From contig NZ_JABWRB020000001.1 of assembly GCF_014268745.2 (NCBI RefSeq), positions 124,001-188,000 on the forward strand: DNA of 64,000 bases, given 5' to 3'. Shown here piece by piece: positions 1-7,784 of this stretch (the first letter of the stretch is position 1; the number at the start of each line of letters is the position of its first letter). A model generated the notes under the pieces. That model was not told the DNA's origin. It ran no database searches and saw only the letters and a list, made by a program, of their open reading frames with translations. Made by a program: the position numbers and the translations under genes. Source of the stretch: Pseudomonas zanjanensis. GTDB taxonomy: Bacteria; Pseudomonadota; Gammaproteobacteria; Pseudomonadales; Pseudomonadaceae.

Positions 1-1
1 A

Positions 2-679
2 GGGGACGAAGGCGAGTTCGCCTTGCAGGTCGGTGAGCAAGGGGTGCAGTTGCAGCAGTTGGGCCCGGATGCGCCAGGGCCGGTGCGCGTGGACTTCGTC
101 GAGGGTGGGGCGGCCCATCGGCGGTTGTACGGCGGCGGCAGTGGCCAGATGATCGCCAAGGCAGTCGGGATCGCCCAGGGTGTGCGCCCGCGGGTGCTGG
201 ATGCCACCGCCGGGTTGGGCAAGGATGCGTTTGTGCTGGCCAGCCTGGGCTGTGAAATGAGCTTGATCGAGCGTCAGCCGCTGATCGCGGCCTTGTTGGA
301 GGATGGCCTGGCCCGTGGCGCAGAGGACTTCGACGTGGCGCCGATCGTGGCGCGCATGCGCTTGCTCAAGGGCAACTCCATCGAGGTGATGCGCAACTGG
401 GAAGGCGAACCGCCCCAGGTGATCTACCTGGACCCGATGTTCCCTCATCGTGAGAAAACCGCCTTGGTGAAGAAGGAGATGCGCTTGTTCCGGCCCCTGG
501 TGGGCGATGACCCGGACGCCCCGGCGCTGCTCGCCGCGGCCCTGGCCTTGGCGACTCATCGAGTGGTGGTCAAGCGCCCACGCAAGGCCCCGTGCATCGA
601 AGGGCCGAAGCCGAGCCATGGGCTCGATGGCAAGTCCAGTCGCTACGACATCTATCCGAAGAAAGCGCTCAAACCTTGA
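2..679 (+). CDS. rsmJ: 16S rRNA (guanine(1516)-N(2))-methyltransferase RsmJ, 3' part
   Basis: RsmJ uses SAM to methylate N2 of G1516 in 16S rRNA of the small subunit. The reading frame is open to the left edge, so the start codon lies outside the window; about 225 residues remain of a protein usually near 250-260. Visible are the SAM-binding stretch [17 protein letters not shown] and the motif YLDPMFPHR, which fits the catalytic (D/N)PP-type loop of this methyltransferase class. The C-terminus ends in a short basic tail (KKALKP). A REP cluster follows directly, so the transcript probably ends there. Family assignment is by motif recognition. Confidence 0.88.
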   Translation, partial: GDEGEFALQVGEQGVQLQQLGPDAPGPVRVDFVEGGAAHRRLYGGGSGQMIAKAVGIAQGVRPRVLDATAGLGKDAFVLASLGCEMSLIERQPLIAALLEDGLARGAEDFDVAPIVARMRLLKGNSIEVMRNWEGEPPQVIYLDPMFPHREKTALVKKEMRLFRPLVGDDPDAPALLAAALALATHRVVVKRPRKAPCIEGPKPSHGLDGKSSRYDIYPKKALKP

Positions 680-689
680 GACCGAGTTG

Positions 690-903
690 CCTGCATCGCG
701 AGCAGGCTCGCTCCCACAGGGTTTGTCGTCGAATGATGGAGATGTGTTCGCACCGGTCAACTGTGGGAGCGAGCCTGCTCGCGATAGCGGTTTGTCTGAG
801 ACGGTGATGTTGGCTGTGCCATCGCCTTCGCGAGCAAGCCCGCTCCCACATTGGATCTGTGGTGTTCATCAGACCCTGTGGGAGCGAGCTTGCTCGCGAT
901 GGG
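690..903. repeat. Cluster of four REP palindromes (family A)
   Basis: Four copies of the P. fluorescens-type REP (core GAGC-G/A-GGCTTGCTCGCGA, usually next to GTGGGAGC) stand near 692-719, 759-787, 828-853 and 876-902 in alternating orientation. They form two head-to-head pairs of the kind called REPINs. They fill the gap between convergent rsmJ and mexL and are likely to fold as stem-loops at the two transcript ends. Confidence 0.9.
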
Positions 904-924
904 GCCCTCCCAGCCAGCGAAAGG

Positions 925-1560
925 CTAAGGCCGATAAGCCCGCACGAACAACCCCACCACTTCCTGCACATGAGCCTCGGCGGCTTCCGGTTCCGGGGCC
1001 GGGCCGCAGCCTGACAACAAGCGGAAGTTCGCCGCGCCCTTGATCAGGCAGAAGAAATGCTCGGCGGCATTGCGCGGTTTATCGATGCTCAGGGCGCCGC
1101 TCTGGTTGACCTTGGTCAGCAGCCGCTCCATGCCTGAGAGCATCCGTTGCGGACCGGCTTCGTAGAAAATCGTCGACAGCTTCGGGTCCTGGCTGCCCAG
1201 GGCCATGATCAGGCGATGCAGGTTCAACGATTCATCGCTGTTGATCAGTTGGTTGAACCCGCGGGCAATGTTCAGCAACACGTGTTCGATGGGAACGCCG
1301 TCAGGCCATTCGTAAAACAGCGATGGCACCTGCTCTTCACATTTGGCCATCACGGCAGCGGAAAACAGCGTCTCCTTGTCGTTGAAATGGCTGTAGACCG
1401 TCAGCTTCGAAACGCCCGCCTCGGTGGCGACGGCGTCCATGCTGGTATTGGCATACCCCATGCTCAGGAACAGGCGTTTCGCCGCGTCGAGAATGGCCTG
1501 GCGCTTGGCCAGGTCCTTGGGGCGGCCAGGGCCGCTGGGGGTTGAAGGATTGTTCGACAT
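925..1560 (-). CDS. mexL: TetR-family repressor of the adjacent RND pump (MexL-like)
   Basis: A 211-residue TetR-type regulator. The N-terminal helix-turn-helix spans about residues 22-62 and contains MDAVATEAGVSKLTVYSHF followed by DKETLF, typical of the family; the rest is the ligand-binding and dimerisation domain. It is divergent from mexJ across 93 bp holding an inverted repeat that covers the mexJ promoter, so repression of mexJK and of itself is the expected role. Length and neighbours match P. aeruginosa MexL (about 212 residues), which controls mexJK. The name rests on synteny and size, not on an alignment. The stop codon lies beside a REP cluster. Confidence 0.82.
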   Translation of the reverse strand: MSNNPSTPSGPGRPKDLAKRQAILDAAKRLFLSMGYANTSMDAVATEAGVSKLTVYSHFNDKETLFSAAVMAKCEEQVPSLFYEWPDGVPIEHVLLNIARGFNQLINSDESLNLHRLIMALGSQDPKLSTIFYEAGPQRMLSGMERLLTKVNQSGALSIDKPRNAAEHFFCLIKGAANFRLLSGCGPAPEPEAAEAHVQEVVGLFVRAYRP

Positions 1561-1571
1561 TCTTCGCTTTA

Positions 1572-1619
1572 ATACTGGACTGGTGAGTTTGCTATTAATA
1601 ACATACTCGCCAGTATAAT
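1572..1619 (+). promoter_or_regulatory. mexJK promoter with overlapping TetR-type operator
   Basis: A perfect -10 box TATAAT lies at 1614-1619, with a -35-like TTGCTA at 1589-1594 (19-bp spacer). An inverted repeat ACTGGTGAGT (1579-1588) / ACTCGCCAGT (1605-1614), with one mismatch and a 16-bp AT-rich centre, lies across this promoter. A dimeric TetR-type protein bound here would block RNA polymerase. The operator role is inference from position and symmetry. Confidence 0.6.
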
Positions 1620-1653
1620 TATTCCAAGCACCATTAGCGAAAGGTCACTCGCC

Positions 1654-2754
1654 ATGTTCCGCTATGCCCTGCCCCTCGCCATGCCAGTCGCCCTGGCTTT
1701 TTTATTGTCTGCGTGCGGTCATGACGAGCCGGTGCCCGTCGCCGTGCGTCCCGCCATGGTGGTCAAGCCCGAGCCGTCGGCCCAGGCGATGGACAGTTAC
1801 CCTGGCGAAGTGCGGGCACGTTTTGAGCCTGAACTGGCCTTTCGCATTGGCGGCAAGGTGAGCCGACGACTGGTGGAAGAGGGGCAGCGGGTCAAGGCCA
1901 ATCAACCGCTGGCCGAGCTCGACCCCGAGGACGTACGCCTGCAACTGGAAGCGACCCGTGCCCAGGTCGCCGCTGCCGAGGCCAACCTGAACCTGGTCCG
2001 CGCCGAACGTGACCGCTACAAGACCTTGATGGAGCGGCAGATGGTCAGCCGCTCCCAATACGACAACGCCGAAAACCTCTACCGCTCCGGCACCGCGCGG
2101 CTCAAGCAGATCAAGGCCGAGTTCGATGTCGCCAACAACCAGGCCAGCTATTCGGTGCTGCGTGCGCCCCAGGATGGCGTGGTGGCCCGGCGCTCGGTGG
2201 AAGTCGGGCAGGTGGTTTCGGCCGGGCAAACCGTTTTTACCCTGGCCACCGATGGCGAGCGTGAAGTGCTGATCAGCCTGCCGGAACAGGGCTTTGGCCG
2301 GTTCAAGATTGGCCAGCCGGTGTCGGTCGAGTTGTGGAGCCAGCCTGACCAGCGCTTCAGCGGGCGGATTCGTGAGCTGTCGCCGGCCGCCGACCCCAAG
2401 TCCCGCACCTTCGCCGCCCGCGTGGCCTTCACCGCCGGCAGTGTTCCGGCGGAGCTGGGCCAAAGTGCCCGGGTGTTTATCCAGACGGCTGAAAAGGCGC
2501 CGCTGTCAGTGCCGCTATCAGCCCTCACTGCCGAGAATGGCGCCACCTACGTCTGGGTCGTCAACCCGGACAACACGGTCAGGAAAGCCCCGGTGCGCGT
2601 GGGTGCCTTCGGCGAAAAAACCGTGCCGGTGCTCGAAGGCTTGAGCGCCAATGACTGGGTGGTGGCGGCTGGCATACATGTGCTCCTCGACGGCCAGCAG
2701 GTGCGGCCGGTGGATCGCTCCAACCGCGTGGTCAACCTGGCGGCCAAGGAGTAA
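1654..2754 (+). CDS. mexJ: RND efflux periplasmic adaptor lipoprotein (MexJ-like)
   Basis: A 366-residue membrane-fusion protein linking an inner-membrane RND pump to an outer-membrane channel. The signal peptide ends in the lipobox LSAC with Cys21 as the lipidation site. Then come the usual modules: half lipoyl domain (about 55-90), alpha-helical hairpin (about 95-160), second lipoyl half (VLRAPQDGVVARR, about 168-180), beta-barrel and membrane-proximal domains. The mexK start follows 5 bp after the stop, so the two are cotranscribed. No outer-membrane factor gene is present; MexJK in P. aeruginosa likewise borrows OprM. Substrates cannot be read from the sequence. Confidence 0.88.
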   Translation: MFRYALPLAMPVALAFLLSACGHDEPVPVAVRPAMVVKPEPSAQAMDSYPGEVRARFEPELAFRIGGKVSRRLVEEGQRVKANQPLAELDPEDVRLQLEATRAQVAAAEANLNLVRAERDRYKTLMERQMVSRSQYDNAENLYRSGTARLKQIKAEFDVANNQASYSVLRAPQDGVVARRSVEVGQVVSAGQTVFTLATDGEREVLISLPEQGFGRFKIGQPVSVELWSQPDQRFSGRIRELSPAADPKSRTFAARVAFTAGSVPAELGQSARVFIQTAEKAPLSVPLSALTAENGATYVWVVNPDNTVRKAPVRVGAFGEKTVPVLEGLSANDWVVAAGIHVLLDGQQVRPVDRSNRVVNLAAKE

Positions 2755-2759
2755 TCCCA

Positions 2760-5700
2760 ATGGGTTTCAATCTTTCCGAATGGGCGTTGCGTAACCGCCA
2801 GATCGTACTGTTCCTGATGCTGTTGCTGGCCATCGTCGGGGCGCTTTCCTACACCAAGCTCGGCCAGAGCGAGGATCCGCCGTTCACCTTCAAGGCCATG
2901 GTCATTCGCACCGTGTGGCCGGGAGCGACGGCCGAGGAAGTGTCGCGCCAAGTCACCGAGCGTATCGAAAAGAAGCTGATGGAAACCGGCGATTACGAAA
3001 AGATCGTCTCGTTCTCCCGCCCGGGGGAATCCCAGGTGACTTTCGCGGCGCGTGATTCCATGCATTCGGCGCAGATTCCCGAGCTGTGGTATCAGTTGCG
3101 CAAGAAGATCGGCGACATCCGCCACACCTTGCCGCCGGATGTCCAGGGGCCGTTCTTCAACGATGAATTCGGCACCACCTTCGGCAATATCTACGCACTG
3201 ACCGGCGAAGGCTTCGACTATGCCGTGCTCAAGGACTACGCCGATCGCATCCAGCTCCAGCTGCAGCGGGTCAAGGATGTAGGCAAGGTCGAACTGATCG
3301 GTTTGCAGGACGAGAAGATCTGGATCGAGTTGTCGAACGTTAAGCTGGCGACCCTCGGCCTGCCCTTGGCGGCGGTCCAGCAGGCCCTTGAAGAGCAGAA
3401 CACGGTTTCCACCGCCGGCTTCTTCGAAACCGGCAGCGAGCGTTTGCAGCTACGGGTCTCGGGGAATTTCCAGACCGTGGAGGAGATCCGCAACTTCCCG
3501 ATCCGGGTCGGCGATCGTACGTTCCGTATCAGCGACCTGGCGGACGTGCGTCGCGGTTTCAACGACCCGCCGGCGCCCCGCATGCGCTTCATGGGCGAAG
3601 ACGCCATTGGCCTGGCCGTGGCGATGAAGCAAGGCGGGGATATCCTGATTCTGGGCAAGGCCCTTGAGGTCGACTTTGCTCGCCTCCAGAACTCACTGCC
3701 GGCCGGCATGCAATTGCACAAGGTGTCGGACCAGCCGGCGGCGGTAAAGACCGGGGTCGGTGAGTTCGTCCAGGTGCTGGTGGAAGCCCTGACGATCGTG
3801 TTGCTGGTGAGCTTCTTCTCCCTCGGGTTGCGCACCGGGATGGTGGTGGCCCTGGCGATTCCGCTGGTGTTGGCGATGACCTTCGCCGCCATGTATTACC
3901 TGGGGATCGGCCTGCACAAGATTTCCCTCGGTGCGCTGGTGTTGGCCCTGGGGTTGCTGGTGGACGACGCGATCATTGCGGTGGAGATGATGGCGATCAA
4001 GATGGAGCAGGGTTTCGACCGGATCAAGGCGGCCAGCTTCGCCTGGACCAGCACCGCATTCCCGATGCTCACCGGTACCTTGATTACGGCGGCGGGCTTC
4101 CTGCCGATCGCCACCGCGCAATCGGGCACCGGCGAATACACCCGTTCGATTTTCCAGGTGGTGACTTTGGCATTGCTGGCCTCCTGGGTGGCCGCCGTGG
4201 TGTTCGTGCCGTACCTGGGGGAAAAGCTCCTGCCGGACCTGGCGAAAATTCACGCGGCCAAACATGGCACGACTGACGGCCAGACCGACCCTTACGGCAC
4301 GCCGTTCTATCAGCGTGTCCGGCGGATGGTGGAGTGGTGCGTGCGTCGGCGCAAAACCGTCATCCTGCTGACCGTGCTGTTGTTTGTCGGCTCGGTGGCG
4401 TTGTTCCGGTTCGTGCCGCAGCAGTTCTTTCCGGCATCGGGGCGGCTGGAACTGATGGTCGACTTGAAACTGCAGGAAGGCGCCTCCCTGAGCAATACCG
4501 CCGAGCAGGTCAAGCGCCTGGAAGCGCTGCTCAAGGACCATGCTGGCATCGACAACTATGTGGCCTACGTCGGCACCGGTTCACCGCGTTTCTACCTGCC
4601 GTTGGACCAACAGCTGCCGGCCTCCAGCTTCGCCCAGTTCGTGGTGCTGGCCAAGACCATCGAAGACCGCGAGCCGTTGCGCAGTTGGTTGATTTCGACC
4701 CTGAACGAGCAATTTCCGACCCTGCGCTCGCGGGTCACGCGCCTGGAAAACGGCCCGCCGGTCGGCTATCCGGTGCAGTTTCGCGTCACGGGTGAGCACA
4801 TCGAAGAAGTCCGGGCCCTGGCGCGGAAAGTGGCGACAAAAGTTCGCGAAAACCCCTACGTGGTCAACGTGCATCTGGACTGGGAGGAGCCGAGCAAGGT
4901 GGTGTACCTCAACGTTGACCAGGACCGCGCCCGGGCCCTGGGTGTCAGCACCACCCACCTGGCGAGTTTCCTGCGCAGCTCCCTCACCGGCTCCAGCGTC
5001 AGCCAGTACCGGGAAGACAATGAACTGATCGAGATTTTGCTGCGCGGTACGGTGCATGAGCGCACCGAGTTGTCGTTGCTGCCGAGCCTGGCAGTGCCGA
5101 CCGACAACGGCAAGAGTGTTGCCTTGTCGCAGATCGCGACGTTGGAATACGGTTTCGAGGAGGGCGTGATCTGGCACCGCAATCGGCTGCCGAGCGTGAC
5201 CGTGCGGGCCGATATCTACGGCAAGGAACAACCGGCGACCCTGGTGCAACAGATCTTCCCGACCCTGAACCCGATTCGCGCCGAGCTGCCGGACGGTTAC
5301 CTGCTGGAAGTGGGCGGTACGGTGGAGGATTCGGCCCGTGGCCAGAAATCGGTGAATGCCGGTGTGCCGTTGTTCATCGTGGTGGTGCTGACGCTGCTGA
5401 TGCTGCAACTGCGCAGCTTCTCACGCACGGCCATGGTGTTCCTTACGGCGCCCCTGGGATTGATCGGCGTCACGCTGTTCCTGCTGGTGTTCCGCCAGCC
5501 GTTCGGCTTCGTCGCCATGCTGGGCACCATTGCGCTGTCGGGGATGATCATGCGCAACTCGGTGATCCTGGTGGACCAGATCGAGCAGGACATCAAGGCC
5601 GGGCTGGCGCCTTGGCAGGCGATCATCGAAGCCACGGTGCGACGCTTCCGCCCCATCGTGCTCACCGCACTGGCGGCGGTGCTGGCGATGATCCCGCTGT

Positions 5701-5825
5701 CGCGCAGTTTGTTCTTCGGGCCGATGGCGGTGGCGATCATGGGCGGCCTGATCGTGGCCACGGCGTTGACGCTGTTGTTCCTGCCGGCGTTGTATGCGGC
5801 GTGGTTCAGGGTCAAGAAAACCTGA
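2760..5825 (+). CDS. mexK: RND multidrug efflux inner-membrane transporter (MexK-like)
   Basis: A 1021-residue proton-driven RND transporter of the inner membrane, full length for the family (MexK about 1025). TM1 is near residues 13-33. The two large periplasmic loops follow TM1 and TM7, and the TM4 motif GLLVDDAIIAVEMM (about 397-410) carries the proton-relay aspartates. The GxxxxLxLLFLPALYA segment near the C-terminus is the usual TM12. Second gene of the mexJK operon under the divergent TetR-type repressor. The ORF is intact. The specific name rests on locus architecture (mexL-mexJ-mexK beside rsmJ); other HAE1 pumps would look similar by motif alone. Confidence 0.87.
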   Translation: MGFNLSEWALRNRQIVLFLMLLLAIVGALSYTKLGQSEDPPFTFKAMVIRTVWPGATAEEVSRQVTERIEKKLMETGDYEKIVSFSRPGESQVTFAARDSMHSAQIPELWYQLRKKIGDIRHTLPPDVQGPFFNDEFGTTFGNIYALTGEGFDYAVLKDYADRIQLQLQRVKDVGKVELIGLQDEKIWIELSNVKLATLGLPLAAVQQALEEQNTVSTAGFFETGSERLQLRVSGNFQTVEEIRNFPIRVGDRTFRISDLADVRRGFNDPPAPRMRFMGEDAIGLAVAMKQGGDILILGKALEVDFARLQNSLPAGMQLHKVSDQPAAVKTGVGEFVQVLVEALTIVLLVSFFSLGLRTGMVVALAIPLVLAMTFAAMYYLGIGLHKISLGALVLALGLLVDDAIIAVEMMAIKMEQGFDRIKAASFAWTSTAFPMLTGTLITAAGFLPIATAQSGTGEYTRSIFQVVTLALLASWVAAVVFVPYLGEKLLPDLAKIHAAKHGTTDGQTDPYGTPFYQRVRRMVEWCVRRRKTVILLTVLLFVGSVALFRFVPQQFFPASGRLELMVDLKLQEGASLSNTAEQVKRLEALLKDHAGIDNYVAYVGTGSPRFYLPLDQQLPASSFAQFVVLAKTIEDREPLRSWLISTLNEQFPTLRSRVTRLENGPPVGYPVQFRVTGEHIEEVRALARKVATKVRENPYVVNVHLDWEEPSKVVYLNVDQDRARALGVSTTHLASFLRSSLTGSSVSQYREDNELIEILLRGTVHERTELSLLPSLAVPTDNGKSVALSQIATLEYGFEEGVIWHRNRLPSVTVRADIYGKEQPATLVQQIFPTLNPIRAELPDGYLLEVGGTVEDSARGQKSVNAGVPLFIVVVLTLLMLQLRSFSRTAMVFLTAPLGLIGVTLFLLVFRQPFGFVAMLGTIALSGMIMRNSVILVDQIEQDIKAGLAPWQAIIEATVRRFRPIVLTALAAVLAMIPLSRSLFFGPMAVAIMGGLIVATALTLLFLPALYAAWFRVKKT

Positions 5826-5847
5826 TCAACAGGTGTACACCTAACCT

Positions 5848-6000
5848 GTGGCGAGGGAGCTTGCTCCCGCTCGGTTGCGCAGCAACCGCAAAAGCTTGGG
5901 GCCGCTGCGCAGCCCAGCGGGAGCAAGCTCCCTCGCCACAGGATTGTGGTTTGTCAGATAGACGGTGTATTCATCGCGAGCAGGCTCGCTCCCACAGTGT
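5848..6000. repeat. Family B REP palindrome plus one family A REP
   Basis: Positions 5848-5941 form a large imperfect palindrome. Its outer arms are TGTGGCGAGGGAGCTTGCTC and the complementary arm ending CTCCCTCGCCACA; the inner part is GC-rich with CTGCGCAGC repeats. A family A REP (TCGCGAGCAGGCTCGCTCCC) lies near 5974-5999. They separate mexK from the convergent DUF4197 gene. Confidence 0.88.
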
Positions 6001-6013
6001 TTTTGCGCTTGGC

Positions 6014-6703
6014 TTAGAGCGTACCGAACACCTTCTTCGCCAAACTGGTCGCCGCAGCCGCCGGGTTCTGGCGAATGGTGGCTTCCTGCTTGCCGATCAT
6101 TTCGAACAAGCCGTCCAGCGCCTGTTCGGTCACGTAGTTTTCGATGTTGGCGCTCTTGGCATCCAGCACGCCGAAAGTGGCGGCCTGGCCGGCGAAGGCA
6201 TTGTATTGCTGGGCCAGGCCGACCTTGTCGGTGGCTTGCTTGACGATGGGCAGGAACTTGGCGCGGATCTGCTCGCGGCTGCTCTTGTTCAGGTATTGCG
6301 TGGCCGAGTCGTTGCCGCCGCTCAAGATGCCCTTGGCATCGCTCACGCTCATGTTCTTCACGGCATTGACCAGGATCGGCTGGGCCTGGACCACGGCGGC
6401 CTCAGCAGCCTGGTTCATGCTGGTTTCCAATTGATCGACCTGCTCGCCCATGCCGAAGGCCTTCATCTTGCTGGCAACTTTGCCCAGCTTGCCTGGCAGT
6501 TCGATCTTCACGTCCGGGTTGTTGCTGAAGCCGCCGGGAGTGCCGAGTTGCTTGACCGCCACCTGTGCGCCTTGGGTCAAGGCGTCCTTGAGGCCACCCG
6601 TGGCATCTTGTTGCGACAGGTCGCCCAGGGACAGGGCCATGGCATTGGCGCAGATCAACAGGCCGGCACACAGGCCGGTGAAACGAAGGGTAGGGCGGAG
6701 CAT
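6014..6703 (-). CDS. DUF4197 family exported protein
   Basis: 229 residues. The first ~23 form a signal peptide (hydrophobic FTGLCAGLLICANAMA, cleavage probably after ALA/MALS), so the mature protein is periplasmic or outer-membrane associated. The rest fits DUF4197: LSLGDLSQQDATGGLKDAL near the mature start, a PGKLGKVASKMKAFGMG segment, ILSGGNDSATQYL near the middle and a terminal KVFGTL. The domain is helical and of unknown function. It lies 30 bp downstream of the YbaY-like lipoprotein gene on the same strand and is probably cotranscribed with it. Confidence 0.8.
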   Translation of the reverse strand: MLRPTLRFTGLCAGLLICANAMALSLGDLSQQDATGGLKDALTQGAQVAVKQLGTPGGFSNNPDVKIELPGKLGKVASKMKAFGMGEQVDQLETSMNQAAEAAVVQAQPILVNAVKNMSVSDAKGILSGGNDSATQYLNKSSREQIRAKFLPIVKQATDKVGLAQQYNAFAGQAATFGVLDAKSANIENYVTEQALDGLFEMIGKQEATIRQNPAAAATSLAKKVFGTL

Positions 6704-6733
6704 GGCAGCTTCCTTGATGGAATTTAAAAGGAA

Positions 6734-7138
6734 TCAGCGTGCGGCGTTGACGCGAATCTTCAACGGCTGCGGATCTTTGCCATCGAGTTGGACCGTATGC
6801 TGTTCAGTGGTGATGAACATCAACTGGCCGTCCACTTCGATGCGGGCGCTCACGGCATAACGATGGCCGGGCTTGACCTGATTGGCATCATAACTGAGGT
6901 GGAACGGCAACGGGACCTGGCCTTTGACTGGGCCGCGCTGCTCATCGAGCACCACCGCAGGAGCGTCGGCCAGGGAAACGTCCTGCAGGCTCACGCTCAA
7001 GGTGGCGTTGGGCGGCAGGGCGATGCGTTGCAGATAGAAGACTTCGCCATCGAGGCTCGCGACGGAGGCGGCGGGTGGCGTTGATGATTGGCACGCGGCC
7101 AGCAGTGAAGTGAATGCAAGCAGAAGACATTTTTTCAT
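6734..7138 (-). CDS. YbaY/YscW-domain lipoprotein
   Basis: 134 residues from the chosen start. An in-frame ATG 33 bp upstream would add 11 residues in front of the signal peptide and is not preferred. Signal peptide MKKCLLLAFTSLLAAC ends in lipobox LAAC with Cys16. The mature part is a small beta-rich domain with VSLQDVSLADAPAVVL and LKIRV, matching the YbaY / YscW-like pilotin fold. Family members are outer-membrane lipoproteins; some act as pilotins for secretins, but no secretin gene is nearby and the partner is unknown. It precedes the DUF4197 gene. Confidence 0.75.
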   Translation of the reverse strand: MKKCLLLAFTSLLAACQSSTPPAASVASLDGEVFYLQRIALPPNATLSVSLQDVSLADAPAVVLDEQRGPVKGQVPLPFHLSYDANQVKPGHRYAVSARIEVDGQLMFITTEQHTVQLDGKDPQPLKIRVNAAR

Positions 7139-7231
7139 GTGGAAGTACCTTTCCTTTGACGCCAGCAACACGCTGGCGTCAAAGAGAATCTGGAGGAATC
7201 GGCACCAAAAATCCAGCCGAAACGTAACGAC

Positions 7232-7594
7232 TCAGATGTTGGACGCGATCTCACTGGCCGACGAGGGCGCCAGGCTCAGATCGATCTCAACGTCTTGATC
7301 GCCTCCATTCCAAATGAAGGCATGTTCGTTATCGGCTAGAAGGTCAGTGCCTTCATGGTTGATTTGCATCTTCACCGAGAACTCATCCCCTGGGACAGCC
7401 GGGTCGAAATCGGGAACGATGTGGAAGGAAAAGACCAGAGGTGTTCCCGCCGGAAATACGTTGGAGCTGATGGCAGGATAGGCGCCTGGCAGACCGGTCT
7501 TTTTTTCGATGGAAATTGCATAATCCCCTGCGCCTGTTTGTGGGACTTGATAATCGTCTGGCAGACGCAGTGTTACGTTGATTGCGTGTTTCAT
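7232..7594 (-). CDS. Small YscW-like beta-domain protein without signal peptide
   Basis: 120 residues, start supported by AAGGA upstream of the ATG. No signal peptide or membrane segment. The sequence is beta-rich: an N-terminal strand INVTLRLP, then AGDYAISIEKK, and a second half LVFSFHIVPDF...EFSVKMQIN...VEIDLSLA. That order resembles the second half of the neighbouring YbaY-like lipoprotein (LPFHLSYDANQV...YAVSARIEV...LKIRV), so it may be a cytosolic paralogue. Function unknown. Gene conserved or local: cannot tell from one genome. Confidence 0.65.
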   Translation of the reverse strand: MKHAINVTLRLPDDYQVPQTGAGDYAISIEKKTGLPGAYPAISSNVFPAGTPLVFSFHIVPDFDPAVPGDEFSVKMQINHEGTDLLADNEHAFIWNGGDQDVEIDLSLAPSSASEIASNI

Positions 7595-7736
7595 GAGTTG
7601 AATTCCTTTTCAATACGTCGAGATTGACGTAAGCCCATCCTAGAGAGCTGCTCCAAAGTTCTCTGTAGGTCTTTTCTTCGTTTGACGTCGTCTTGGCCGC
7701 TGCGAAGCGTCGGAGTAGGCCTGGCGATTGACCCAC

Positions 7737-7774
7737 TCACTCACCAGAACCGTTCCATGGTTCACGGTGAGTGA
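7737..7774 (-). terminator. Hairpin downstream of plsB
   Basis: TCACTCACC (7737-7745) pairs with GGTGAGTGA (7766-7774), with further pairing inside. It lies 11 bp past the plsB stop codon. There is no T-run, so it may act as an RNA-stabilising end or a Rho-linked end, not as a classic terminator. The rest of 7595-7784 holds nothing else recognised. Confidence 0.45.
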
Positions 7775-7784
7775 TCGGCATGCG

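Noticed and set aside
690..903. Repeats spaced like a CRISPR array
   Set aside because: Copies alternate orientation, are themselves palindromic and have irregular spacing; no cas genes. They are REP elements.
669..1043. Short open frames over the REP cluster after rsmJ
   Set aside because: They translate REP sequence (Ser/Arg-rich ASRLPQ-like peptides) in several frames at once, which is a signature of repeats, not genes.
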